NCBI RefSeq assembly: GCF_029167105.1
Contig: NZ_JARFML010000020.1
Span: forward strand, 62,001 to 126,000
DNA length: 64,000 nt
DNA from: Bradyrhizobium yuanmingense
GTDB taxonomy: Bacteria; Pseudomonadota; Alphaproteobacteria; Rhizobiales; Xanthobacteraceae
Direction of reading: 5' to 3'
The notes beneath the pieces were generated by a model, which saw only the letters and a list, made by a program, of their open reading frames with translations, did not search any database and was not told the DNA's origin. Positions 27,443 through 35,821 of the stretch are shown here, in pieces. Position numbers and translations under genes: made by a program. The stretch's first letter is position 1; each line of letters starts with the position of its first letter.

Positions 27443-29530
27443 ATGCGTCGTATCCGACTCGTGATCGCAGATCGCCGTCCGATCGTCTTGCAGGGTTTTG
27501 AGACGCTATTTGCGACCGAGCGTGACTTCGAGATCGTTGCGTCCTGCATCAATGGAGTCGATTGCCTCGAAGCGGTCCGGACGTTGACGCCGGACGTCGC
27601 GCTCGTCGAGGACCGATTTCCTGACGTGACGGCCGCGGCAATGCTCGCCGCCGTCAGCGCCGAACGCCTTCCCACACGGCTGGTCTTCTACACCGCATCG
27701 ATCGCGCGCGGCGATCTCGCTGCCGCCGTCGCAGCCGGTGCCTGCACGGCCATACCGATGCGCGAGGAGCCCGAAAACCTGATGCAGTCGCTGCGGCTGG
27801 TGGCGCCGAACGCGCACCCGGCGGCCCGCAAGGCAGGCAATGGCGCGTCTGGCGAAAATAGCCTGGCAGCGCTGACGGACCAGGAGCGCAGGATCATGCG
27901 TCTGGTCGCCAGCGGCATGTCGAACAAGGAGATTGCGCGCGAGCTCAAGGTCGCCCCAGGCACCATTCAGGCGCGGATCGATCACATATCCGCGCGGCTC
28001 GACATCAAAAACCGGACGGAGCTCGCAAGCTTCGCCCTCGCGCGCCTCTACGGCGGGGTCGGCGCGCTGGCAGCTCTGATTTGGGCGGCGCTGGATGACG
28101 TTCAATCCGCGAACGCGGCCGCCTTCGATCATGCGCATGCCGACAATTTCACGGTCATGACCGCAGACGGCGCCGGCGCGATCGTGACCATCAAGATTTC
28201 CCCCCAAAAGGCGAATGCTGCTTCGGGCAGAACGGCCAAAGCCGTCCGGATCGAGAATTCGCTGGCAGACATGCCGACGCGGGCGAGCAAGCTCATCGAA
28301 TCCCGAGCCGATATCGCCGGCACCACGATCACAGTGCCGCCACTCAACCCTTCAAGGGCGGGCTTGAGCAGCGCCGGCACGTTCATGATGACGGCAGTCG
28401 GAGTCTCGCTCCTCAGCAGTCACGCCCAGGCGTTCACTGCTTGGGACAGCCCGAGCGATGTCTTTGCGTGGGCTGACGCGAACGCCCCCCGCGACCTGGC
28501 CGCCCTCAATAGTCCCGGCAGGCCCGACTTCAAGAGCTTCGACAGCCTGCCCTTGCCCGATCCCGACATACACCATGATTCATTCGCCTTCGCGGCTGCC
28601 CGAGGCGATGCCATGGCCAGAGCCGACGAACCGGGGATCATCGATGCGGCCGCGCGCGAGGACGATTTCGGCGACAACGGCAACCCCCATATCGGATCCG
28701 GCGCCATCGACGCACTGAGCGCTGATGGCGGCTTCGAACAGGCGGCTGCAACCGGCGCGAGGAATGAAGAACACGGCACGACACAGGCGGCCGCACTAGA
28801 CGCGCGCGATCATGGACAATCGCAGCGTGATTTGCACGTTTCGGAAGACGGCGCAGCGGCAGGCAAGCCGAATGCCGAACAGGGGCCACCGGACCACGCA
28901 TCAGATCAAGGGCAATCGCACGCTTCGGAGAACAGCGCCGCAACCGGCAAGAAGCACGCCGAGCTCGCCCCGGTGGGGGACGATTCTACGCGTGGACAAT
29001 CGCAGCGTGATTTGCATGTTTCGGAAGAGGGCGCAGCAGCCGGTAAGCAGGGCTCAACCGGACACGACTCCCATCATGGGTCATCGCATCGCGTTTCGGA
29101 GCCCGGCTCCCCAGCTGCCGAGCAGCATGGCAGCGAGGATGGACCGGCAAGCCACGCCAATTCCGGCCAATCGCAGCGTGACTTGCACCAGGTGCATTCA
29201 AATCCTTCCAAAGATCTGCATGCGGAGCCGGGCCAAAAATCTGGCGGCAACGACCAGGCGAAGCATGACGCCGGTCCGGCACAGGCGGCTGCCGCGCCCG
29301 GGGCCGCAGATTCCTTTCACTTCAAGAATGATATGCCATCGGCCAAGGATCATCGCGAGAATGGCTACGGAGCCGACACGGCTGAACATGTCCCGCTCCG
29401 TGCCGGAGGACATGTTGAACTGTCGCTGATCCCAGATGCAGACCTGATTGGCCATTCGCACGCGGAGCAAGGCGCGGTTGATTACGCAAGGGGCGCTGAG
29501 CACCATCCGGTGCATGATTGGCTCGTGTAG
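27443..29530 (+). CDS. LuxR-type response-regulator-like protein with degenerate receiver and long repetitive tail
   Basis: The protein has 695 residues, against about 210 for a normal NarL/FixJ-type regulator. Residues 1-120 are a receiver-like fold, but the phosphoacceptor position is Glu56 (in DVALVEDRFP, next to Asp57), the acidic pair has one Asp (Asp10) then Arg, and the usual Lys is Met107. A typical LuxR HTH follows (about 143-197, LTDQERRIMRLVASGMSNKEIA). The remaining 500 residues are low-complexity, rich in His, Asp, Gly, Ala and Ser, with one hydrophobic stretch (TFMMTAVGVSLLSSHAQAF, about residue 313). GQSQRDLH occurs three times at 60- and 57-residue spacing. The C-terminal part contains DSFHFKNDMPS and ends HHPVHDWLV. 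An EcfG promoter lies upstream. The tail's role is unknown; phosphorylation control is unlikely. Confidence 0.8.
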   Translation: MRRIRLVIADRRPIVLQGFETLFATERDFEIVASCINGVDCLEAVRTLTPDVALVEDRFPDVTAAAMLAAVSAERLPTRLVFYTASIARGDLAAAVAAGACTAIPMREEPENLMQSLRLVAPNAHPAARKAGNGASGENSLAALTDQERRIMRLVASGMSNKEIARELKVAPGTIQARIDHISARLDIKNRTELASFALARLYGGVGALAALIWAALDDVQSANAAAFDHAHADNFTVMTADGAGAIVTIKISPQKANAASGRTAKAVRIENSLADMPTRASKLIESRADIAGTTITVPPLNPSRAGLSSAGTFMMTAVGVSLLSSHAQAFTAWDSPSDVFAWADANAPRDLAALNSPGRPDFKSFDSLPLPDPDIHHDSFAFAAARGDAMARADEPGIIDAAAREDDFGDNGNPHIGSGAIDALSADGGFEQAAATGARNEEHGTTQAAALDARDHGQSQRDLHVSEDGAAAGKPNAEQGPPDHASDQGQSHASENSAATGKKHAELAPVGDDSTRGQSQRDLHVSEEGAAAGKQGSTGHDSHHGSSHRVSEPGSPAAEQHGSEDGPASHANSGQSQRDLHQVHSNPSKDLHAEPGQKSGGNDQAKHDAGPAQAAAAPGAADSFHFKNDMPSAKDHRENGYGADTAEHVPLRAGGHVELSLIPDADLIGHSHAEQGAVDYARGAEHHPVHDWLV
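28814..29190 (+). repeat. In-frame tandem repeats of about 180 bp in the tail of the LuxR-type gene
   Basis: The segment coding GQSQRDLH begins at 28814, 28994 and 29165, so the periods are 180 and 171 bp, both multiples of three. The first two copies stay alike for over 45 bp (SQRDLHVSE followed by GAAAGK); the third diverges sooner. Confidence 0.75.
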
Positions 29531-29655
29531 CTGACGAGATGCCTCCGCACACCGGCGTTAACCATCTCCGGCGGTTCCGGCCCCAGCGAAATCGCTTCGA
29601 AGTTTCTTAAATCTTGCGGGGTACCTGTCCTAGGCGTGGCGACCTGGGAGAAAAC

Positions 29656-30513
29656 ATGAGCAAGCGGGCCAAACGCCGGAAGGTCGAGACGATCGCACTG
29701 CCGATGGCTGCGAGAGTCGGAATTGGCGCCGTGGCCGTGGCAGCATTGGGGTACGGCCTGCTGGCTCCCGCGGGAAACGTGCAGCCGGCGCGGAAGCCGT
29801 CCGCGCTCCAGGCCAAGGCATCGTCCACGCCGGTCTACGTGGCGCCTCCGGTTCATGCACCAGCGCCGCCTCCGGTTCCGGCACCAGTGCCGCTGGTCGA
29901 GCCGCCCAAAGCCGACGCCGACGTTCCCGGAGCCTTGGTCCGACAGGTGGTCGACTATGCCAGTCGCCAGGCGCCGGGCACCGTGATCATCGATACCACG
30001 AACACGTTCCTCTATCTCGTCCTGAACGACACGCAGGCGATGCGCTACGGCATTGGTGTGGGCCGCGAAGGGTTCGCGTGGTCCGGTGAGCAGACCGTGG
30101 CGCGTAAGGCAGAATGGCCGGATTGGCGCCCGCCCGCGGAGATGGTCTCGCGTCAGCCCTATCTGCCGCGGTTCATGGCAGGCGGCCCCGGCAATCCGCT
30201 CGGCGCCCGGGCGATGTATCTCGGCGAGACCGAATATCGAATTCACGGCACCAACAAGCCCGAGACGATCGGCAAGCGGGTGTCGTCCGGCTGCATTCGC
30301 CTGACCAACGAGGACGTCGTCGACCTCTATGAGCGGGTGAAAGTCGGCGCCAAGGTGATCGTGCTTCCGACGAATGCGGCCCGTCGTCCGTCGCAGGGTG
30401 CGCCGCCCGATGCCGCGTCCCGATCGCCAGACCCGGCCTCGCCGTCGAGCCGGCCGTCGGCAACCAACGCGCAGATGCCGTCACCCGGACCGAAGATGGC
30501 CGAGGTGCAGTAG
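29656..30513 (+). CDS. L,D-transpeptidase (YkuD domain)
   Basis: This 285-residue protein has a basic N-terminus, one membrane anchor (VGIGAVAVAALGYGLL) and a Pro/Ala/Val-rich periplasmic linker. The YkuD domain starts at about residue 105 (GTVIIDTTNTFLYLVLND). The catalytic motif HGTNKPETIG...SSGCIRLTNEDV places the nucleophile Cys at about 213. It cross-links peptidoglycan or attaches lipoproteins to it. The C-terminal tail is a Pro/Ser-rich extension. ATG 29656 follows GGGAG; the frame upstream lacks a ribosome-binding site. Confidence 0.93.
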   Translation: MSKRAKRRKVETIALPMAARVGIGAVAVAALGYGLLAPAGNVQPARKPSALQAKASSTPVYVAPPVHAPAPPPVPAPVPLVEPPKADADVPGALVRQVVDYASRQAPGTVIIDTTNTFLYLVLNDTQAMRYGIGVGREGFAWSGEQTVARKAEWPDWRPPAEMVSRQPYLPRFMAGGPGNPLGARAMYLGETEYRIHGTNKPETIGKRVSSGCIRLTNEDVVDLYERVKVGAKVIVLPTNAARRPSQGAPPDAASRSPDPASPSSRPSATNAQMPSPGPKMAEVQ

Positions 30514-30757
30514 TTCAGCCCGCACGTCCTCGCCCTGGCACTGGGGACAGAGAGACAATTCAAGTCGTCACTCCACGTCGGCAAGCCAGGGCCGAACAGA
30601 CCATCTTGCCTGACCAGGGCCGGTCTGCGCTGGCGGGACGCACCACCGATATTAACTCTGTCGGCAAATGATTGCCGACGGGCCGGCAGCCGCCGGCAAA
30701 GTTGCCTCATTGGCGCGGAGAATTTTCAGCGGCGCTAACCTGGGTCAGAGGCGCGTT

Positions 30758-31222
30758 ATGCTGAGAATGGCGTTGTTGGGCCTCCTCATCCTGTTGGGTG
30801 TGGGAATGCTGTCGGCGATGGAGCTGAGTGCGCCACCGCGTCGCGCCGCCGCGACCGTCCAGCCGCCTGCCGAGCAGAACGCGGGCATCCCCGCTTCGCA
30901 CGATGCGCTGGCGAAGGCCGATCGCCTCGAGGTTGCCGCCGAGAGCCGCCCGATGCTGACGCATAGCGCTTCGGTGGAGAACTCCGTCGCGCCGCGGGAC
31001 GTGCATGTCGGTTCATTCGCGCCCGCGCCGATCGTCCGTCCGCGAAGCAAACCGAAGCCGACCGCGACCGCCGAACCTCCCAGGCAGAAGCCAAAGGCGA
31101 TCGTCGTGAAACGAGCCGCCAATGCTCAGCGCGCAAAGACCGCCAGCGAGACCGAGCACTGTCGACTCAAGGCGTTCGGCGGGCTGCTCAAGGCCTTGAA
31201 CCTGACCGGCTGCGAAATCTGA
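30758..31222 (+). CDS. Hypothetical membrane-anchored protein with basic tail
   Basis: From ATG 30758 the product has 154 residues: an N-terminal membrane segment (ALLGLLILLGVGMLSAME), an Ala/Pro-rich middle and a Pro/Lys/Arg-rich stretch. It ends in a short segment with two Cys (EHCRLKAFGGLLKALNLTGCEI). The last 30 residues look like the conserved part. I recognise no named family. The frame is open a further 30 codons upstream, but the hydrophobic start fits 30758. The 240 bp upstream (30514-30757) show no other gene. Confidence 0.6.
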   Translation: MLRMALLGLLILLGVGMLSAMELSAPPRRAAATVQPPAEQNAGIPASHDALAKADRLEVAAESRPMLTHSASVENSVAPRDVHVGSFAPAPIVRPRSKPKPTATAEPPRQKPKAIVVKRAANAQRAKTASETEHCRLKAFGGLLKALNLTGCEI

Positions 31223-31265
31223 AGCCGCCTCCAGGAACGTCTCGCAAACCCTTCCGATCAGCCAT

Positions 31266-32300
31266 ATGTTTGCCCGCATGAAAAAGATCGGATTCCTCTC
31301 CTTCGGGCACTGGACGCCCTCGCCGCAATCGCGGACGCGCTCGGCGGCGGATACGCTGCTGCAATCGATCGAGCTGGCGGTCGCGGCCGAACAGTTAGGC
31401 GCCGACGGCGCCTATTTCCGCGTGCATCATTTCGCGCGGCAGCTGGCTTCGCCCTTTCCGCTGCTCGCGGCGGTCGGCGCCAAGACCAGCCAAATCGAGA
31501 TCGGCACGGCCGTGATCGACATGCGCTACGAGAACCCGCTCTACATGGTGGAGGACGCCGGCAGTGCCGATCTCATCGCCGGCGGACGGCTGCAGCTCGG
31601 CATCAGCCGTGGCTCGCCCGAGCAGGTGATCGACGGCTGGCGCTATTTCGGCTATCGGCCGGCCGAGGGCCAGAGCGATGCCGACATGGGGCGGCGCCAT
31701 GCGGAGGTCTTCCTCGACCTGCTGCGCGGCGAAGGATTCGCCGAGCCCAACCCGCAGCCGATGTTTCCCAATCCGCCGGGGCTCTTACGCCTGGAGCCGC
31801 ATGCGCAGGGCCTGCGCGAGCGGATCTGGTGGGGCGCCGGCTCGAACGCCACCGCGGTGTGGGCGGCGCAGCTCGGCATGAACCTGCAGAGCTCGACGCT
31901 GAAGAACGACGAGACCGGCGAGGCCTTTCACGTGCAGCAGGCGGCGCAGATCCGGGCCTATCGCGCGGCGTGGAAGGACGCCGGCCACAGCCGCGAGCCC
32001 CGCGTCTCCGTCAGCCGCAGCATCTTCGCGCTGATGGACGATCGCGACCGCGCCTATTTCGGCGGCGAGCGCGGCGGCGAAGACCAGATCGGCTTCATCG
32101 ACCCACGCACGCGCGCGATCTTCGGCCGGAGTTATGCGGCAGAGCCGGATGTGCTGATCGACCAGCTGCGCCAGGACGAGGCGATCGCCGAAGCCGATAC
32201 GCTGCTGCTGACGATCCCGAACCAGCTCGGCGTCGACTATTGCGCGCATGCGATCGAGGCCATCCTTGCGCATGTCGCGCCGGCGCTGGGGTGGCGGTGA
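31266..32300 (+). CDS. LLM-class flavin-dependent oxidoreductase (bacterial luciferase-like)
   Basis: This 344-residue TIM-barrel flavoprotein has phrases of the luciferase-like monooxygenase family: AVAAEQLGADGAYFRVHHF, PLLAAVGAKTSQIEIGTAV, MRYENPLYMVEDAGSADLI and GRLQLGISRGSPEQV. It would use reduced FMN and oxygen on an unknown organic substrate. An internal ATG at 31278 (MKKIGFLSF) is an equally good start. No flavin reductase gene is adjacent. It stands alone between unrelated small genes. Confidence 0.9.
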   Translation: MFARMKKIGFLSFGHWTPSPQSRTRSAADTLLQSIELAVAAEQLGADGAYFRVHHFARQLASPFPLLAAVGAKTSQIEIGTAVIDMRYENPLYMVEDAGSADLIAGGRLQLGISRGSPEQVIDGWRYFGYRPAEGQSDADMGRRHAEVFLDLLRGEGFAEPNPQPMFPNPPGLLRLEPHAQGLRERIWWGAGSNATAVWAAQLGMNLQSSTLKNDETGEAFHVQQAAQIRAYRAAWKDAGHSREPRVSVSRSIFALMDDRDRAYFGGERGGEDQIGFIDPRTRAIFGRSYAAEPDVLIDQLRQDEAIAEADTLLLTIPNQLGVDYCAHAIEAILAHVAPALGWR

Positions 32301-32399
32301 CATGAGCTGGCGCGACACGACCAGAAGTCGCGATTGACTTCGCGCACCACCCCCGCCAATGATCCCCTGGGGACTATCGGACTGAATCAGGGGGTTGAA

Positions 32400-32861
32400 A
32401 TGGGCTTGCGTCCGGGGATTTTCGTTGCGGCTTTCTTGCTTGCGGGGTGTGCGTCAGGGCCGATAGGCAGCGCAGCTCTGACCGATAACGTCAAGGCAAA
32501 TAATGCGCGGCTGGTGATCTATCGCTCATCCGCGCTGGGTTTCGCGATCCAGCCAAGCTATTCGGTCGATGGACGCTCCGTAGGCGGCAGTCAGGCTGCG
32601 GGTTTCCTGGCCTGCGACCTGCCTCCAGGCCGCCACGAGGTTGCGGTCAACAATCTTCCGCTGAGCAGCAATCTGTTCGGGCAGGGAAGCGAGAAAGTCA
32701 GCCTCGATCTGCGCGCCGGCAGCACCACCTACCTCTCCGCCCAGCCACAGGTGGGAATCATCACGCCCGGTGCAATCACGTTGGTTCAGGTCACGGAAGG
32801 CCAGGGTCGTGCCGACGTCGCCAGCCTGCATCAGAGCAACAGCTCGTGCGGCAAGGCATGA
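32400..32861 (+). CDS. Lipoprotein of the DUF2846 type
   Basis: This 153-residue lipoprotein has a signal peptide with lipobox LLAGC (Cys at residue 18). The mature part is all-beta with the DUF2846-like pattern: ARLVIYRSSALGFAIQPSYSVDG, FLACDLPPGRHEVAV and VSLDLRAGSTTYL. The family has no assigned function and sits in the cell envelope. ATG 32400 follows AGGGGG. A TTGACT hexamer about 65 bp upstream may belong to its promoter. The remaining 130 bp to the next gene are empty. Confidence 0.8.
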   Translation: MGLRPGIFVAAFLLAGCASGPIGSAALTDNVKANNARLVIYRSSALGFAIQPSYSVDGRSVGGSQAAGFLACDLPPGRHEVAVNNLPLSSNLFGQGSEKVSLDLRAGSTTYLSAQPQVGIITPGAITLVQVTEGQGRADVASLHQSNSSCGKA

Positions 32862-32991
32862 TCTGAGGCGCTCCGCTGGCGAAAACGCGGACACTCGCAC
32901 AAGGCGTAGATGGCCGGGACAGGCCCGGCCATGACGATGTGAAGACCATCGCGCCTCGGGCCATCGTAAATGCGATCGCCCTACGCCAGCT

Positions 32992-34311
32992 TCACCCCGT
33001 CTTCGTCCCCGTGATGACGGCCAGCGCCTCGACGAGGCGGTCGAGATCGGCCTCGTCGGTGAAGAGCGCCGGCGTCACACGGATGCACTGGCCCCTGGCG
33101 ACACCGGCCCGGCGCACCGTCATGATCCGGTAGCTGTCCCGAAGCTTCGCAACGATGGCCTCGTTGTCGGCCTTGCCGGTCTTGCCGGCGAGGCGGAACG
33201 ACGTGATCGCGCCATATGAGCCGGCCTCATCCGGCGTCAGGATCTCGATGTCCTTGAAGCCGCGGACGCGGCTCACCCAATAATCGCGCAAGTAGCGCAG
33301 GCGCGCTTGCTTCGCCGCCGCGCCGATCTCTTGATGCAGCGCCAGCGCCGCCGGCACCGTCAGCACCGTGGCGAAATTGACCGTGCCGGTATGCACCCGC
33401 GAGCGGATGTCGCTTTCCGGAAAATCCTCGTCGCACATGTTGCGGTCGATGGCGGCGAGGCGATCCTTCCTGATGTAGAGGAAGCCGACGCCGAGCGGCG
33501 CACCGATCCATTTGTGCAGATTGAAGCCGACGAAATCGGCCTCGAGCTCACTCACCCGGAAGTCGAGCTGTCCCCAGGAATGGGCGGCATCGACGATGGT
33601 GTCGATGCCCTTGGCCTTGGCCATGCGGGCGATCTCGGCGACCGGCATGACGAAGCCGGTGCGGTGGCTGACATGGGTCAGGAGCAGAAGCCTCGTCTTC
33701 GGGTTCGCCTCGATGGCGCGGGCATAGGCGTCGAGCACCGCCTGGCGGGTGGCAGGCTCCGGCACGTCGAACTTGACCACGTCGACGCCGCGGCGCGCCT
33801 TCAGCGCGTTCATCGCATATTGCATCGAATCATAATCGAGATCGGCATAGAGCACGCCGTCGCCCGGCTTCAGCCTGTTGTAGCCGCCGATGAGGAGCTG
33901 AAGCGCTTCGGTGGCGCCGCGGGTGAGCGCGATCTCCGCCGGAAGCGCGCCGACCGCCTCCGCCACCTTGGTGCGCACCGCCTCGAAATCCGTACCCGCA
34001 CGCAGGCGCGCGTAATAGGTGTTCTGATAATTGACCATGTCGGACTGGCGGATGAACTCGCGCCGCACGGGCTCGGCCATGATACCCCAATAGCCGTTCT
34101 CGAAATTGAGGATGTCTGGCGTCACGGCGTAGAGCCCCTTCACGGCCGCCCAATAGGACTTGTCGGTGGCGATGGCGGCCATTGAGCCGGTCGGCTGCGG
34201 CGGAAGGCCCACGCGGGCAAAGGCCGGCGCCCCAAGCGGCGCCACGGCCGCTGCCGCGAGGCCCTTGAGCATTGCGCGGCGGCCCGCTGAAAACGTCCTG
34301 ATCAGTTGCAT
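32992..34311 (-). CDS. Class V aminotransferase / isopenicillin-N-epimerase-like PLP enzyme with Tat signal
   Basis: This 439-residue PLP enzyme carries a twin-arginine-like export signal (SAGRRAMLKGLAAAAVAPLGAPAFA). The fold-type I domain follows with NFENGYWGIMAEPV at the start, ALTRGATEALQLLIGG for phosphate binding, and DAAHSWGQLDF with the cofactor Asp. The Schiff-base Lys is in VGFNLHKWIGAPLGVGF. Relatives are annotated as isopenicillin N epimerases or cysteine-desulfurase-like enzymes, but the true reaction of the exported group is unknown. ATG 34311 gives the Tat signal at the right distance. The 277 bp upstream are empty. Confidence 0.88.
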   Translation of the reverse strand: MQLIRTFSAGRRAMLKGLAAAAVAPLGAPAFARVGLPPQPTGSMAAIATDKSYWAAVKGLYAVTPDILNFENGYWGIMAEPVRREFIRQSDMVNYQNTYYARLRAGTDFEAVRTKVAEAVGALPAEIALTRGATEALQLLIGGYNRLKPGDGVLYADLDYDSMQYAMNALKARRGVDVVKFDVPEPATRQAVLDAYARAIEANPKTRLLLLTHVSHRTGFVMPVAEIARMAKAKGIDTIVDAAHSWGQLDFRVSELEADFVGFNLHKWIGAPLGVGFLYIRKDRLAAIDRNMCDEDFPESDIRSRVHTGTVNFATVLTVPAALALHQEIGAAAKQARLRYLRDYWVSRVRGFKDIEILTPDEAGSYGAITSFRLAGKTGKADNEAIVAKLRDSYRIMTVRRAGVARGQCIRVTPALFTDEADLDRLVEALAVITGTKTG

Positions 34312-34588
34312 GTCAGCTCTCCCCAGAGCGTTTCGGGCGAAGCGGCGTCGGGCTCGCATCGCGAAACGCGCCAAACGACGAGCCAGAGCTCCGTGCCGAC
34401 GTCACCGGACGAAGCAGGCTCTGGCGCGCGGGACAAGAGCAACGGACGATGCAGCGGAGATGACCGCAGTGTGACAATGCGATGATCGGAAGCCGATGGC
34501 GACGACGCGGTCGACGCACTAGCCTCGACACTCGCGAGCGGATGTCGGGCCCGGTTTCTTCCTTTGTCCGGAAACCGAGCGTTCACGT

Positions 34589-34669
34589 TCAGTGCAGGTA
34601 GCCGATGAGATAGATGCCGCCGCCCAGGACGATGAGCGCGGGCACCGCCCAAAGAATCAACACAGGCAT
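34589..34669 (-). CDS. 26-residue membrane peptide
   Basis: ATG 34669 has a strong GGAGGAGAGG site just upstream. The peptide is one membrane span: MPVLILWAVP then ALIVLGGGIYLIGYLH. It is too short for most gene finders. A perfect EcfG promoter (34705-34729 on the same strand) ends 36 bp before the start codon, so it is almost certainly expressed under general stress. Its function is unknown; single-span stress peptides often bind larger membrane proteins. Confidence 0.75.
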   Translation of the reverse strand: MPVLILWAVPALIVLGGGIYLIGYLH

Positions 34670-34704
34670 TTTCCTCTCCTCCAGTTGAATCCTCCCGGGG
34701 AGAG

Positions 34705-34729
34705 AACGGGAAAAAACGGCAAACGTTCC
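34705..34729 (-). promoter_or_regulatory. EcfG-type promoter for the 26-residue membrane peptide
   Basis: On the minus strand GGAAC (34729-34725) and CGTT (34708-34705) are separated by exactly 16 bp. The start codon of the small membrane peptide is 36 bp downstream. Confidence 0.8.
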
Positions 34730-34739
34730 GGGTTTCCCC

Positions 34740-34764
34740 GGAACGGCACAGCTGATGGCGAGTT
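34740..34764 (+). promoter_or_regulatory. Possible EcfG-type promoter for the DUF1236-like gene (one mismatch)
   Basis: GGAAC at 34740-34744, then 16 bp, then AGTT at 34761-34764 in place of CGTT. It faces away from the perfect EcfG promoter. The two -35 boxes form a perfect palindrome, CGTTCCGGG and CCCGGAACG around TTTC (34724-34745). The downstream ATG is at 34802. Confidence 0.5.
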
Positions 34765-34801
34765 CATTGCAGCGCCGCATGCAGCGGCGAGGGAGAACGC
34801 G

Positions 34802-35146
34802 ATGAAGAAGCTCATGTTGATTTCGGCCGCCGCTCTGCTCGTGTCGACGGGCGCGATGGCGCAGACCACCATCACCACGACGACCGGGGCCGGGCACGGC
34901 GCGGCCGTGCAGATCGAACCGGAGTACCGCACCAAGATCCGGTCCTACGTCACCGAGCGCAAGATCCGTCCGGTCGAAACGCGCGAAAAGATCGTCGTCG
35001 GTTCGCCCGTGCCGAGCGACGTCGAACTCGCGGCCGTGCCGAGTGACTGGGGTCCCTCGCTCACCAAGTATCGCTACGTCTATTCCGGCAGCCGCGTGAT
35101 GTTGGTCGATCCCGGCAGCCGCATGGTCGTCCAGGAGATTGACTAA
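34802..35146 (+). CDS. Exported DUF1236-like small protein
   Basis: This 114-residue protein has a signal peptide (KLMLISAAALLVSTGAMAQ), a Thr-rich start (TTITTTTG) and a conserved domain with EYRTKIRSYVTERKIRP and GSPVPSDVELAAVP. It ends VYSGSRVMLVDPGSRMVVQEI. This matches the DUF1236 type common in Bradyrhizobium and related rhizobia, of unknown function in the periplasm. It is preceded by GAGGGAG and by a likely EcfG promoter divergent from the 26-residue peptide. Confidence 0.85.
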   Translation: MKKLMLISAAALLVSTGAMAQTTITTTTGAGHGAAVQIEPEYRTKIRSYVTERKIRPVETREKIVVGSPVPSDVELAAVPSDWGPSLTKYRYVYSGSRVMLVDPGSRMVVQEID

Positions 35147-35218
35147 ACCGCCGCACGGCGGGTCGTCGAGGCGGCCCGCCCGTGCATTCTTTCGATGGCT
35201 TCGTTGCGGTAGCGCCTG

Positions 35219-35596
35219 ATGCCGATCGTCCGATACCTCGTATTTGCAAGCATTTTTGCCGTGGCGTTGCTCTTCTTGCTGGATCGCTCTCTGCCGCAGG
35301 CCGCGGAGCGCGCTGCCGGCCCGGACGTCGCGCGAACCAGCATTCGCATCCACTCCGCACGGGCCTTGCCAGAAAAAATCATCCTCGACACGTCCACTCG
35401 GATCGCCACCACGGTCTCCACTCCCCTGCTCGCCGCCGAGTCGCCGGATCATGGTGCAAGCAACGCGTTGGCGATGCTCGAAACGAGAAAGCCGGACGTC
35501 ACGCCGGCATCTCGACGCGGCACGGCGCGAGCAGCCGGTCTGCATTCAAATCGGAATGCCGCGCGGCTTCCTCTCGCCTCTCCACGCGTCTGGTGA
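35219..35596 (+). CDS. Hypothetical membrane-anchored protein
   Basis: The 125-residue frame has a hydrophobic N-terminus (YLVFASIFAVALLFLLDRSLP) followed by a soluble, basic region with ARTSIRIHSARALPEKIILDT. This last phrase looks like a conserved element, but I know no family name. The C-terminal 40 residues are Ala/Arg-rich and could be spurious readthrough of non-coding sequence. No strong ribosome-binding site is seen. It follows the DUF1236-like gene by 72 bp on the same strand. Confidence 0.5.
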   Translation: MPIVRYLVFASIFAVALLFLLDRSLPQAAERAAGPDVARTSIRIHSARALPEKIILDTSTRIATTVSTPLLAAESPDHGASNALAMLETRKPDVTPASRRGTARAAGLHSNRNAARLPLASPRVW

Positions 35597-35821
35597 CGGT
35601 CGGAGCATTTTGAGAGCTACGATCGCAGCGAACGCGACTCCATGGCCGCAAGCACGCAGATGAACGCTGAATGAATGAACGGCGAGGCGCTTCGCGTCGC
35701 GGAACTGGCTCCGACCGCATCAACGCGTCAACGTGTCGGACACGCGGAACGTTTGCGCGATTGCCAATTTATCCCGGGCCTGATTGGCGATTTGATTTTT
35801 GGAAACCTGGAGGAAATGCAC

